Source: GCA-020343675 sp964462945 | Lineage (GTDB): Bacteria; Planctomycetota; Phycisphaerae; Sedimentisphaerales; Anaerobacaceae | Assembly (NCBI GenBank): GCA_964462945.1 | Contig: CAYWZW010000038.1 | Location: forward strand, 1-49,821 | DNA length: 49,821 nt | Direction: 5' to 3' | In this document: piece by piece, positions 8,121 to 18,400 of the stretch | Layout: every line of letters begins with the position of its first letter | Position numbering within the stretch: the first letter of the stretch is position 1 | The notes under the pieces: generated by a model | Told to the model about the DNA's origin: nothing | The model's input: the letters and a program-made list of their open reading frames with translations, nothing else | Databases searched by the model: none | Made by a program: the position numbers and the translations under genes

Positions 8121-10148
8121 ATGGAAGGCACAAATTCAAAAAACTTTTTCCAGATACTACTTGTCGAAGACAGCCCCTCCGATGCCGCGCTGCTGCAGGA
8201 GAACATTTTGCTCAGCGGCGTCAAGGATACGTGCGTCAGCGTGGCGCAGTCCCTGCACGAGGCCGTCGATTATCTCAAGAACAATCACGTTGACGCGGTC
8301 CTGCTGGATTTGACTTTACCCGACAGCTCCGGCCTGGATACCGTTCGAGAAATCAGCCGGACTGCTCCTGATTTGCCCGTGGTGGTGCTCACCGGGATCG
8401 ACGACGAGAATATGGGCATTGAAGCCGTACGAATGGGCATCCAGGATTACCTGGTAAAAGGTCGGGCTGACGGACGAACCATCACCCGTGCCGTTCGTTA
8501 TGCCATGGAGCGAAAAAGGGCTGAACAAGAGCTTCGCCGTGCTCATGATCAGTGGGAGCGCACATTCGAGGCTGTCCCGGACTTGATCTGCATCCTGGAT
8601 CAGGCGCACCGGATCGTGCGCGTCAACAAGGCGGTGGCGGACCGCCTCGCCTGCGAGCCAAAGGACCTCGTGGGACGGCACTGTTACGAGGTTATCCACG
8701 GCACAGAGAGACCTCTGACGTGCTGCCCGCATACTCAGTTGCTTGCCGATGGGCGGGAGCATTGGGCGGAGGTTCACGAAGAGCGGCTCCATGGCGACTT
8801 CTCTATCTGTGTCACTCCGCTTCGAAACGCGGACGGTGAACCCACGGGCGCGGTACATGTAGCCCATGACATCACCAAGCGCAAACAGGCGGAAGAGGCG
8901 TTGCGAAGGTCGGAGCGGGAACTGGCTATCAGAAACAAAATCGCACAGGTCTTTCTAACCGTTGACAACGAACAAATGTACTCAGAAGTCCTGCATGTGG
9001 TTCTGGAGGCCATGGAAAGCAAGCACGGCGTCTTCGGATATATCAATGAGGATGGGGCAATGGTCTGCCCGTCACTGACCAGAGACGTCTGGGACCAGTG
9101 CAAGATGGTCGAAAAAGATTACGTGTTCCCTCGCGAAATCTGGGGCGGTATCTGGGGCAGGGCCATGACAGAGAAGAAAACGCTCTGCTCCAACACATCG
9201 TTTGCCGTACCCGAGGGGCACATTCCCATCATGCGGGCTTTGGATGTTCCCCTCATCTACCAGGGGAAGGTCATCGGTAATCTTCTCGTGGGAAATAGGC
9301 CGACTGACTATGAAACGAGGGATTGTGACTTGCTGGAGACGATAGCCGACTACATCGCCCCTATCCTGGGAGCCCGATTGGAGACAGATCGATGGGAGAG
9401 ACAGCGAAAGGAGGCCGCGGACGCACTCCAAAGGGCTCGCGATGAGCTGGAAATCCGAGTTGAAGAGAGAACGTCAGAGCTGGCCAAGAGCCGCGAGGCC
9501 TTGTGGAGACTCGCCGGCAGACTGCTCTCGGTACAGGAAGAGGAACGTCGGCGTCTTGCTCGGGAACTGCACGACGACCTGACACAACGGCTGGCCGTTT
9601 TGGCCATTGACGCCGGGAAGCTCGAACAGCAGCTCGCATCCACCCCGGGCGCGATTCGGGACAAGCTCAGGCAAATGAAAGAACAGATGGTGAGACTGTC
9701 TGCCGACGTCCATGATATATCGCGTCAACTTCATCCTTCGATCATTGATGATCTCGGACTGAGGCAGGCCATACAATCCGAGTGTGTGAACTTCACGAAG
9801 CGGGAGGGTATAACGATCAGGTATGAGCCGAAGGATATTCCGGCGAAAATTCCAAGGGAGGTCTCTATTTGTCTGTTCAGAATTGTCCAGGAGGGCTTGA
9901 GAAATATCGCCAGACATGCTAAAGTAAAGGAGGCCCAAGTCAGACTTGTAGGCAGTGACGACAGCATCAGTCTCACCATCCAGGATTCGGGAATTGGATT
10001 CGACCCAGCTCAGGGGCGCGGAGAGGCTGGGTTGGGCCTTGTCAGCATGGAAGAGCGCGTGCGATTGATTCGAGGAACAATTCTCGTGGAATCAAAGCCG
10101 GGAGAGGGCACCGTAATCAATGTCAAGGCCCGCTTATCAGGAGACTGA
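8121..10148 (+). CDS. Receiver-PAS-GAF-HisKA_3 hybrid histidine kinase
   Basis: A 675-residue soluble kinase. An N-terminal receiver domain (about 8-125, 'ILLVEDSPSDAALLQENI', phospho-acceptor in 'VLLDLTLPDSSG') is followed by a PAS domain (about 140-260, ending 'DITKRKQAEEALR'). A GAF domain (about 275-420) and a coiled coil (about 430-475) come next. The NarL-type transmitter has its phospho-acceptor His484 in 'LARELHDDLTQRL', and a compact HATPase_c domain contains 'GLRNIARHAKV' and 'GLGLVSMEERV'. The HisKA_3 type normally signals to LuxR-type regulators, and one starts 2 nt after the stop codon. The N-terminal receiver could accept phosphate from the upstream multi-PAS kinase, joining the cluster into one cascade (inference). 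Confidence 0.92.
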   Translation: MEGTNSKNFFQILLVEDSPSDAALLQENILLSGVKDTCVSVAQSLHEAVDYLKNNHVDAVLLDLTLPDSSGLDTVREISRTAPDLPVVVLTGIDDENMGIEAVRMGIQDYLVKGRADGRTITRAVRYAMERKRAEQELRRAHDQWERTFEAVPDLICILDQAHRIVRVNKAVADRLACEPKDLVGRHCYEVIHGTERPLTCCPHTQLLADGREHWAEVHEERLHGDFSICVTPLRNADGEPTGAVHVAHDITKRKQAEEALRRSERELAIRNKIAQVFLTVDNEQMYSEVLHVVLEAMESKHGVFGYINEDGAMVCPSLTRDVWDQCKMVEKDYVFPREIWGGIWGRAMTEKKTLCSNTSFAVPEGHIPIMRALDVPLIYQGKVIGNLLVGNRPTDYETRDCDLLETIADYIAPILGARLETDRWERQRKEAADALQRARDELEIRVEERTSELAKSREALWRLAGRLLSVQEEERRRLARELHDDLTQRLAVLAIDAGKLEQQLASTPGAIRDKLRQMKEQMVRLSADVHDISRQLHPSIIDDLGLRQAIQSECVNFTKREGITIRYEPKDIPAKIPREVSICLFRIVQEGLRNIARHAKVKEAQVRLVGSDDSISLTIQDSGIGFDPAQGRGEAGLGLVSMEERVRLIRGTILVESKPGEGTVINVKARLSGD

Positions 10149-10150
10149 GA

Positions 10151-10792
10151 ATGAGCAAGACGACCGTTTTATTAGCTGACGACCACAAGATCGTATTAGA
10201 AGGTCTCAAGGGCCTGTTGGAAGATGAATTCGATATTGTAGGAGCCGTTGAGGACGGCCGTGAGCTCGTGGAGCAGGCGCAACGGCTTCGTCCGGACGTG
10301 ATTGTGGTCGATGTAGGGATGCCTCTGCTCAACGGGATCGATGCGGTCAGTCAGATAAAAAAGTGTGGTCTCGATGCGAAGGTTGTTTTCCTGACTATGC
10401 ACCAGGATGCCATGTACGCGAAAGAAGCATTCGATGCGGGCGCCTTGGGCTTCGTTCTGAAGCACTCTGCACCCTCCGAGTTGACGACCGCTATTCGGGA
10501 AGCGCTGAAGGGAAACACCTATATCAGCCCGGTGATTGCCCAGGAGCTGATGCACCTATACAAGGGCGAAGCGGACGTCAAGGCAGGCGATTTCGGTTCG
10601 CTCACCTTGCGGCAGCGGGAAGTCATGCAACTCCTGGCGGAGGGCAAATCAGCCAAAGAGATTGCCAAAATCCTTCATATTTCCACAAGAACCGTGGAGT
10701 TTCACAAGTACAACATGATGGAGCAGTTGGGCATCAAAACCAGTGCCGAACTCGTACACTTTGCCATCAAGCATGGCATAGTCTCAATCTAA
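10151..10792 (+). CDS. LuxR/NarL-family response regulator
   Basis: A 213-residue transcription factor. The receiver domain (1-120) has the acidic pair D10-D11, phospho-acceptor Asp54 in 'VIVVDVGMP' and Lys in 'GFVLKHS'. The C-terminal LuxR helix-turn-helix (about 148-210, 'LTLRQREVMQLLAEGKSAKEI') is complete, with 'STRTVEFHK' in the recognition helix region. It sits 2 nt behind the HisKA_3 kinase and is its likely partner. Targets are not visible in the sequence. Confidence 0.93.
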   Translation: MSKTTVLLADDHKIVLEGLKGLLEDEFDIVGAVEDGRELVEQAQRLRPDVIVVDVGMPLLNGIDAVSQIKKCGLDAKVVFLTMHQDAMYAKEAFDAGALGFVLKHSAPSELTTAIREALKGNTYISPVIAQELMHLYKGEADVKAGDFGSLTLRQREVMQLLAEGKSAKEIAKILHISTRTVEFHKYNMMEQLGIKTSAELVHFAIKHGIVSI

Positions 10793-10991
10793 GAATCCGC
10801 CTGTTAGTTTTTCATCTCAGAACCCGTAGTTTTACCAGTAGCGTCAGTTCCTGCGATTACTGATAATAGAACAGGGTCAAGGTACTCGTTCGCCGTGGGG
10901 GCTGTTTGGTGTGGCCGTAGTCAGATGGTCAGACAACAGGTTATTCTGGAACCTTCTTTTTCGTTCGAGACGTTTTGAATAGAACAGGGCC

Positions 10992-11396
10992 ATGGCGATT
11001 CAAAAGAGCCGATGCGTGATTCTGGCAGACAGGCACCAAGATCTGCTCGAGGGCATACGGGGATTGCTTGAGACGATGTTCGAGACCGTCGTGATGGTAG
11101 CCGACAAAAGGTCTCTGTTTGAGGCGGTCGGTAAGGTCAAACCGGACTTGGCGGTGGTGGACTTGTCTTTGTCTGCGTCCGGCCAACTGAATATTGCCCG
11201 CGAAATTAAAGACTCTTACCCGGAGCTGAAGCTCATCATTCTGAGCGTCCATGACGAGCCGGCTGCGATTGATGAGGTGATGTCCGCAGGGGCATCGGGC
11301 TTTGTCCTGAAGCGATCCGTCGCAGTGGACCTGTTCAAAGCGGTCGAGGAGGTTGAACGCGGCTGGACCTTCATCTCCACCCCGGCACAGAGATAA
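10992..11396 (+). CDS. Receiver-only regulator, NarL-like, lacking the HTH
   Basis: A 134-residue receiver domain similar in layout to the N-terminus of the LuxR regulator 200 nt upstream. It starts 'CVILADRHQDLLEGIRGLLE', has Asp57 in 'LAVVDLSLS' and 'GFVLKRS' near the end. It stops soon after the last receiver helix, where a LuxR HTH would normally follow. The acidic pair is reduced to a single Asp (ADRH instead of ADDH), and the loop after Asp57 lacks the usual proline. It may be a degenerate duplicate, a phosphate sink or an adaptor. No start-proximal Shine-Dalgarno is striking. Confidence 0.75.
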   Translation: MAIQKSRCVILADRHQDLLEGIRGLLETMFETVVMVADKRSLFEAVGKVKPDLAVVDLSLSASGQLNIAREIKDSYPELKLIILSVHDEPAAIDEVMSAGASGFVLKRSVAVDLFKAVEEVERGWTFISTPAQR

Positions 11397-11539
11397 CGCT
11401 CGTTCCGTTCACGGGACAATGTACACGGTGCGGTCCGGACACCGCCGAGTGAGCTTTGCCCCATCTCTTGCAGCGGATGACAATACCGAGGAACAGAAGC
11501 AAAGCCGGCGTTCGTCATAGGAGCCGCAAAAGGCAACTA

Positions 11540-14500
11540 CTATTTCTCGGTCAAACACACAAGGCTTCCGTCACACAAAGAAGCAAATAGCCGACCGCCT
11601 GCTGCAATCATGCCGTCGAACACGGGAGGACACTCAAGCGGTGTTTCGGACAGCTTCTTTCCGTCCTCGGCCGACACGGCCACAAGCTGCGCTCCTTTGC
11701 GAGCCTCGAACGCGGCGTATGGATCTTTCGGATCGAGAACATCGGGAGGACCGGCCACGAATAACGTCTTTCCTGCTTTGACCATAGCCCGAATTCGGAC
11801 CGGCACCCACTGCGTCCAAACGGGCGGTTCGGCGCGCGTGTAGCCGATCATTTTGTCCAGTCCAAAGGCCTCGCTTTCCAGCGTCCACACCCCGCGACCG
11901 CCCCCGCGATCGTAATCCGATTGCGGCAGCCACCGAACCGGCCGGCGCGCCCCCGGCTCGCCCACGATCTGCGGCTCGTTCGTATTGCGGTCGGCAAAGA
12001 GCAGGTAGCCTTCTTTGCCCGGGAAGAACATCGGGCTGTGCACGTTCCGATGATAGAACACTCCGACGGCGTATGTCTTCCGGTCATCGGCCACGAGGAG
12101 CTGTCCGGCTTTCGGCGCCTGGTTGGCCAACTGAAAGCCCGGCCATCGCTTCGAGTACATCCAGAAGGTACGGTTGTACCAGGAGTCGTCCAACAGGCCG
12201 GATGTCGAGAACACGTGGAGGCCCACATCTTGTTCACCCTTGCTCGACAAGACTTCCACCTTCACTTCCTTCAGGTCCGGCGTCATCTTCTTCTGCCGCA
12301 TGTAGAGGAACCCACCTTCGCTGACGAGCACGTCCGAATTAGCTCCAAGGATGAAGAAGGCCAGGTCGCGCCCCCCTTCCTTGAAGGGATTCGGTCCTTC
12401 GAGGATACCTTTGTGCAGGATTTTACCTGTAGCCGGTTCGAGCGCATAGACGCGGATTCCGCCGTCGAGATATGTGGAGCGTCCGGCTGTAAAGTAGGCT
12501 TTGTCGTTATCCACCAGAACGCTGCCGTGAACCGGCCAGGCTGATTCAACCTGGTCGAAATAGGCAACTCGCCGGTCGGTGGGCGCCGCCAAGAACCGCC
12601 ACACAAGCTGGCCATCCGACGCCCTCAGGCAGTACACACGTCCATCCTTTGACCCGACAAGCACCATCCCTCGATACACCGTCGCAGGTGAATCGATGCG
12701 CCCCCCCGCCGTAAACTGCCATAGCACTTTGCCCGTGGTCATGTCCAACGCATAGAGGGCGTGTGCGTCCGACCTGGCAACGAAGAGCTTGCCGCCGGCG
12801 GCGACGGGAGCAGTCAGCGGGCCGCCCAGCGCAGCCTTCCAATCGAGCGTCACAGTTGAAGAAACCGCTGCGCTGGTCGTGCCGCTTCGAGCGGCATCGT
12901 GCCGGTACGTAGGCCAGTCACTCTCGGAGGCGGATTCCGTATCATTCACTGCTCCGTAAGCGGGGCCTTTTTCAAGGCGCTGTTGGTCTGCGACCTCTTT
13001 GAGAGGACTATCGGGTCCCGCCTTCACTGCGACATATCCCAAGAACTTCGCGCCGGGTTGACAAAAACACTGGTCCGGCGGGGCATACAACAGGCCGTTG
13101 CAGGGCGTCATTCCGTACCTGCAGGCGCCGCGCAGCCAGTTGTTCTGCGAATGGTTATCCCCCTGGAAATCAAGGAACTCAGCACCTTCGTAGGAGCCGA
13201 TGAGATACCGGACGGTTGCCTTGTTGCGATAGCAGCGATGGTGATGTTCGGGACTTCGCAGATTCTTGACTAAAATCCGCTTCTTCTCCTGGCCCGAGCG
13301 AAGGTCCCAGCCGATGACCAAAGCATGCGGGCTCTTACCGGCCGGCTTGCCTTCGTCATCCACGCTCAGCATCCCGCGCCAAACCAATCCATCGATTACA
13401 AACAGGTCGTCCCCTTCTCCGCCTCCTATCGGCGGCACGGTCTTGTCCCAGAGCAGCCCGCCGTCCGCCGCGTCATAAGCCGAGACCCACTTGCCGCCCT
13501 GCATCACCACAACGTCGTTCACGGTAAGCAACGTTCGTGGTGCAGCTTGCTCCGCCTGAACGCTCCACAACTGGCGGCCATCCTTCAAATCAAGTGCGAC
13601 CAGGTCTTTCCCGCTCAGACAAACGATCCGACCGTTGTCGATCACCCATGATAGAGGGCGAATCGGGCCGGTCTGCTTCTCCCAGAGCACCTTTCCCGTC
13701 CGGCCGTTTACAGCCACCAGTGCCCCTCCCGCGGCCTCTTTCATGCCTCTGCGCTGAGCCACACCGTCGGACGTCTTGCGCGTGTAAACAACAACGACGC
13801 CGTCGCTAACCAGAATTTCGCTCGCGCCCAGTGTTTCTTCCACTGTGGCAATGACATCCCCCGTGGCTGCATCGAGGATCGACATGGGCGCCCGATAAGC
13901 TAACGTGGTGTAAAGCCGGTCGCCGTCGGCGACGATTCGGCGCTGATTCTCGTTCGGCACGTCGGTGCGGCCTCCAGTCAACTCCGTCCAGTCCTTACCC
14001 TGCCATCGCTCCAGGCTCCACTGGCGCCAGCCCCAGGCGCCGAGCGGCCGCTTCCAAAGCAGCTTTCCATTGAAAGCATCCCGGCAGATGAGTGACCAGC
14101 GGTCGGGCAGACGCTCGTCCGTGATGCCGATAAGCCCTTCGTCGAAGAAGTAGAACAGCCGGCCGCCAGCCGAAACGGCCGCCTGAATCCCTGACGGCGT
14201 CTCATGGCTTCGAAGCCATAGCGGCGGCGCTACCCACTGCAAGCTCTCAGGAGGCCCGACGACGGAGTCGTTGGCAACTGCATTGTTGCTTGCGTCGTGA
14301 AGGAAATGAGTCCACTGGTCGATGTTCTCAGGCCATGCCTTTGCTATCTTTTCCCACTTGCCGCCACGATAAACACAGGCCGCTCCGCCGGGCGCCAGGA
14401 CCCGCATTATCTCGGCCATCGGAACCTCGCCCCCATCCTGCACGACCACGAGATTAATCAGATTATCTGTGTAAGGAAGCGCCGATCCCGAATGTTGCTC

Positions 14501-14797
14501 AACGGAGACGGGACCATAGACGCCCCGCTCCTGGATGTACTTTCTCGCCCCCGCAACCTTGGCCGCGTCCGCCTCAAGCCCATGAACCGTATAACTCTCA
14601 TTGGCGTGCAGCGCAGCGGTCAGCCTCCCATCGCCACAACCTAAGTGAACGACGATTCCGCCCTTCACGCCGGAAGTATCGAGAATCTCTTTGGCTTGAG
14701 CTGCCGCACTATCCTGACTCGCCGCAGCAGCCACAGCCGGCAGGCCGATAGCCAACAATGCGCAGACGCATGTTGTGATTGCACTAAAGCGTTTCAT
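11540..14797 (-). CDS. Exported SAM-methyltransferase-like / PQQ beta-propeller fusion
   Basis: About 1085 residues from the ATG at 14797, preferred over an upstream in-frame start at 14836 because AAGGAG sits just before it and the signal peptide (MKRFSAITTCVCALLAIG..., ending near AAAAS) then begins at residue 1. A class I methyltransferase-like fold follows (about 35-165) with motif I 'VVHLGCGDGRLTAAL' and 'IMRVLAPGGAACVYRGG'. Two stretches of PQQ-type propeller repeats follow (about 190-600 and 640-1080, e.g. 'LYALDMTTGKVLWQF'). The second begins with 'WPTYRHDAARSGTT', a phrase typical of this planctomycetal protein group. The role is unknown; export of a SAM-binding fold is odd. The BamB-like propeller could be structural rather than quinone-binding. 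It is a single gene, converging with the receiver-only gene. Confidence 0.85.
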   Translation of the reverse strand: MKRFSAITTCVCALLAIGLPAVAAAASQDSAAAQAKEILDTSGVKGGIVVHLGCGDGRLTAALHANESYTVHGLEADAAKVAGARKYIQERGVYGPVSVEQHSGSALPYTDNLINLVVVQDGGEVPMAEIMRVLAPGGAACVYRGGKWEKIAKAWPENIDQWTHFLHDASNNAVANDSVVGPPESLQWVAPPLWLRSHETPSGIQAAVSAGGRLFYFFDEGLIGITDERLPDRWSLICRDAFNGKLLWKRPLGAWGWRQWSLERWQGKDWTELTGGRTDVPNENQRRIVADGDRLYTTLAYRAPMSILDAATGDVIATVEETLGASEILVSDGVVVVYTRKTSDGVAQRRGMKEAAGGALVAVNGRTGKVLWEKQTGPIRPLSWVIDNGRIVCLSGKDLVALDLKDGRQLWSVQAEQAAPRTLLTVNDVVVMQGGKWVSAYDAADGGLLWDKTVPPIGGGEGDDLFVIDGLVWRGMLSVDDEGKPAGKSPHALVIGWDLRSGQEKKRILVKNLRSPEHHHRCYRNKATVRYLIGSYEGAEFLDFQGDNHSQNNWLRGACRYGMTPCNGLLYAPPDQCFCQPGAKFLGYVAVKAGPDSPLKEVADQQRLEKGPAYGAVNDTESASESDWPTYRHDAARSGTTSAAVSSTVTLDWKAALGGPLTAPVAAGGKLFVARSDAHALYALDMTTGKVLWQFTAGGRIDSPATVYRGMVLVGSKDGRVYCLRASDGQLVWRFLAAPTDRRVAYFDQVESAWPVHGSVLVDNDKAYFTAGRSTYLDGGIRVYALEPATGKILHKGILEGPNPFKEGGRDLAFFILGANSDVLVSEGGFLYMRQKKMTPDLKEVKVEVLSSKGEQDVGLHVFSTSGLLDDSWYNRTFWMYSKRWPGFQLANQAPKAGQLLVADDRKTYAVGVFYHRNVHSPMFFPGKEGYLLFADRNTNEPQIVGEPGARRPVRWLPQSDYDRGGGRGVWTLESEAFGLDKMIGYTRAEPPVWTQWVPVRIRAMVKAGKTLFVAGPPDVLDPKDPYAAFEARKGAQLVAVSAEDGKKLSETPLECPPVFDGMIAAGGRLFASLCDGSLVCLTEK

Positions 14798-14884
14798 TTT
14801 CCAGGACTCCTTCTGTTGTCTCACGTTGCGTTTCACGTATTACGTATTGAGTACTTATCAGAAGCGCAGCAGAAATGCCAGTAA

Positions 14885-15104
14885 AAAAAGTCCCATTCAG
14901 GACGTATATGTGTGGATGCGTAGATGCGCTGATGCGTGAATGCGTGGTCTCATTTGCTCATCTACTCATTTACCCATCTACTCTTTTATCTGTGTCCATC
15001 GGCGTTCATCCGCGGTTCCTTTTTCTCAGACACGGATTCACACCGATTTACACGGTTGTTTCCTCTTTTGCATCTGCGTGCATCTGCGTTCATCCGCGGT
15101 TCCC
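14885..15104. repeat. Cluster of short intergenic repeats
   Basis: The gap between the propeller gene and the next gene is filled by simple repeated phrases. These include 'GATGCGT' repeats (14916-14945), 'CATCTACTC' repeats (14958-14983) and an 18-bp direct repeat, GCGTTCATCCGCGGTTCC, at 15002-15019 and 15086-15103. Related wording appears at the end of the window (CCGTGTTAATCTGTG, GCGTTCATCGGCGTTAATCC). No gene is visible here. Such dispersed sequences are familiar from large planctomycetal genomes. Confidence 0.6.
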
Positions 15105-15111
15105 TTATCCG

Positions 15112-15375
15112 TCATGGCTTCTTGCCCTCAATCAGCCCCTCCGCCTCGGCCAGAAGGTCCTGGACTTCCATATCCTCGGCAAATTGCTCATCCTTACTCA
15201 ACTCCTGCAGTCGTAGATACTCCCAAACGGCCAGCGCCCACAACGCGGTGAACAAGATTGAAATCGCACAAAGGACGGCAACAGGCAGCAAGGCCCCCAC
15301 ATCCGGGTAAGAAAAGTGCAATCTCGACTCCTCAGGCTTCGGAGCCTCCGAAATTAGTGCAAGCCATGCGCTCAT
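15112..15375 (-). CDS. Small membrane protein sharing a tail motif with the kinase
   Basis: An 87-residue protein from the ATG at 15375; a longer frame to 15492 overlaps the end of the kinase gene and is less likely. One transmembrane segment lies at about 28-50 ('ALLPVAVLCAISILFTALWA'). The cytoplasmic-type C-terminus 'KDEQFAEDMEVQDLLAEAEG' closely resembles the end of the upstream kinase ('KDDRFADHEEAKALLAEAEK'). The gene starts 37 nt after the kinase stop and is probably co-transcribed. It may be a duplicated kinase tail given its own membrane anchor. No known family is recognised. Confidence 0.6.
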   Translation of the reverse strand: MSAWLALISEAPKPEESRLHFSYPDVGALLPVAVLCAISILFTALWALAVWEYLRLQELSKDEQFAEDMEVQDLLAEAEGLIEGKKP

Positions 15376-15412
15376 AGTCTCACCCTTATTCGTAACCGGT
15401 CCTTTCGGCTTT

Positions 15413-18400
15413 CTATTTCCTCTGTCCATTCCCGCCAGCCAAGAGTTTCTCCGCCTCAGCGAGCAGAGCTTTCGCCTCTTCGTGATCGGCAAAGCGGTCG
15501 TCCTTCAGCAAGGCACGCAGTTGTTGCAGAGTTGCTTTGGCCTCATCGGCTCGACCAAGGCGATGCAGGGCCATGGCGGCGAACGCCAGATTGTCCCAAC
15601 AAGGATCGTCATACAACGCAAGCCTAATCCTCTCGGACCGCGCGAGCGTCTCCAGGGCATCTTCATACGCGCCCACACGGTATTGTGCCCCACCCAGTGT
15701 GTCGAGAATGGTCCAGTCGTCCGGTCTCAGACCGACGGCTTTCTGAGCCTTGCTCAACGCTTTTCGATAAGCTGCCTCATTGCCATCAGGCAAACGCACT
15801 ACGCGCCAGCTTTGCCCATTGAGAACATGGGCGGTAATTCCCTCTATCACCCCATAAAGCCCACGTCTCTGAGGTAGCTCATCTATCGCTTTCCGGGCGG
15901 CCTCGGCGTTTTGTTGAGGTTCATACCCTCCTTCAGGAGCAGCAGATTCCCAGAGAACGATGGTGTTGCCAAAGGTGCCGGTGGCTATGGTCTTTCCATC
16001 CGGGCTAAATGCGACGGAAGGGACACCAGACTGCGTGGGAAGGGTCAGTAGTTCAGCCCCGGTCTCCACGTCCAGCACACTGACCGTTCTATCCCTGCTA
16101 CCCGAGATGAGGCGCTTGCCATCCGGGCTAAATGCAACAGAGAGGACAATATCTCCATGCCCTTTGAGGGTCATCAGTTCGTTGCCGGTCGTTGCGTCCC
16201 ATATCTTGGCCGTTTCACCATGGCTTGCTGATGCGATGCGTTTTCCATCCGGACTGAATGAAACTGAGGTTACCGCATAGCCATGCTTGGGGAGAGACAA
16301 CCGTTGAGCCCCGGTTGTCAAATCCCAGACCCTGATTCCATCCCAACTACCTGATACAAGGCGTTTGCCATCGGGGCTAAATGCGAGGCAGGCCACCTCA
16401 TCGGCATGCCCCTTGAGAGTCATAATTTCCTTGCCACTGATCGCATCCCATACCTTGATTGTCTTGTCCTGTCTGCCTCCTCCGGAGGCAATATTCCTTC
16501 CATCGGGACTTAGGGTCACAGATTCAACCGGCCCTTTGTGTCCACGAAGTGTCATAACCTCGCTACCGCTTTCTGCGTCCCAGACTTTGATTGCTGCCAG
16601 ATCCTCGCTGAGAGAGGCGATTCGCTTGCCATCAGGGCTGAATGCTGTCGAACAGATTGAAAGTCCCCGTCCGCCGCGGAGAGTCATAACGTCGGTCGCA
16701 CTTGCCACATCCCATACCTTCACTTCTCCGTTATCGCTCCGCGAGACAATACGTTTACCATCCGGGCTGAATGCTATCGACGCCACTACGCCTTCATGCC
16801 CGAGCAATCGGGTCTGTTCACGCCTGCTGGCCACATCCCAGAGCTTGATCGTGCCGTCCCAACTGCCTGAGACGATTTGCATACCATCCGAAGTAAACGC
16901 AACGGAAGTAACAAAACCCTCATGGCCGCGAAGGGTTCTTAATTCCCTACCGCTGGCCACGTCCCAGACCTTAATCATATTGTCCATACCGCCTGAGATG
17001 ATGTATTTACTATCCGGACTGAATGCAATTGAATCAATCGGGCCATCATGCCCCCGCAGAGTCATCATCTCGCTACCTGTTGTCGCATCTAATATCTTGA
17101 TTTCGTTGTCTTTACATGACACAATAAACTTGCTGTCCGGGCTGTACAAAACTGGAGAACCTCCATTGAGTGTCATCACCTCATCGCCGCTATTAACATC
17201 CCACACTTTAGTTACTTTGCCCCCTGAGACAATTCGCTTGCCGTCCGGGCTGAACGCAAGGGAATAGGGCGCCGTCTCGCTCTCGCCGAACTCACCGGGG
17301 GCTTGCCCTCCTTGGGCGATGGTTATCAGTTCAGCGCCACTTAACGCGTCCCAGAGCTTAATCGTAATACTTCCAGTATCTCTATCATATCCACCTGAAA
17401 CAATACGTTTGCCGTCGGGACTGAATGCAGGAGAAAACGTCCAACTTTTAGGTCCCTCAAGTTTCATCACTTCCTTACCACTGTCCACATCCCAGACATT
17501 GACCTCTCCGTTATCATCACCAGAGACAATGCGCTTGCCATCCGGGCTGAATGCAACGCAAAAGATCTCACGTCCTCCATGCGCTCTTGGGATAGTCATC
17601 AGGCGTCTTCCTGTTGCCATGTCGCAGACTTTTATTGTCTGGCCCCAACCACCTGAGACGACGGTTTTCCCATCGGGACTCAAGGCCAACGAGTTTATAG
17701 GTCCTGGAAGTACGGCAAGGTTCTTTAGGGATTGGTCTGCGATGTGGTTGAGGCGGCGCCATTCCCAGCCCCGCAGATCGTCAGGACATGATGCCAAGAG
17801 TTCCCGGACACGGCGTATGTTTCCCTCTTTGTATTTTGCGTCAGCTAACTGAATGCTGTTCGCGTAAAGGGTACGGCGGAGCTCTTCGGCCTTCTGTTTG
17901 GTCGCCTGTTCTGCCTGCTCGGCTACCACACGGGCAATAGATTCTTTCTCGCGGGCTTGCTCGGCTTCGGTGCGAGCAACAGCCTCCTTTTTCGTTGCTT
18001 GCTCGGCTTGTGCCCTGGCGGCGGCTTCTTTCTGCCGGGCGTCTTCAGCCCGGAAGTACATTGCCGTGCTGACGATCAGTCCCAGCACGATAGCGGCGGC
18101 CACCAAGGCGACGGTGGCGACGGACCCGGCGTGTTTGTGCACGAACTTCTGCACCCGGTAGATGGCGGTCTCCGGGCCGGCAATCAGGGGATTACCATCC
18201 AGGTAGTTCCGGATGTCGTCGGCCATGTCCGACGCTGACTTGTACCGGCGGCACCGGTCCTTGCGCATCGCCTTCAGCGGTATCCACTCGAGCTCGCGGT
18301 GCAGACGTCTGGCCAATGGGACTACCTGTGTGCCTCGGCTGGCGGCGATGGTCTTGGCTTTCTCGCCGAGGTTAGTCAGGCGAATGCTCGGGGATGCAGG

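Noticed and set aside
14936..15310. Plus-strand frames reading 'HLLIYSFTHLL' and 'SAFIRGSL'
   Set aside because: They are translations of the intergenic repeats, not genes.
16365..17267. 300-codon plus-strand frame with repeats such as 'RLPSGLNA'
   Set aside because: It is the antisense reading of the WD40 repeats; the repeated peptide comes from the SPDGK codons.
15950..17720. Regularly spaced repeats resembling a CRISPR array
   Set aside because: Units are 120-130 nt, degenerate and in frame with WD40 codons; there are no spacers.
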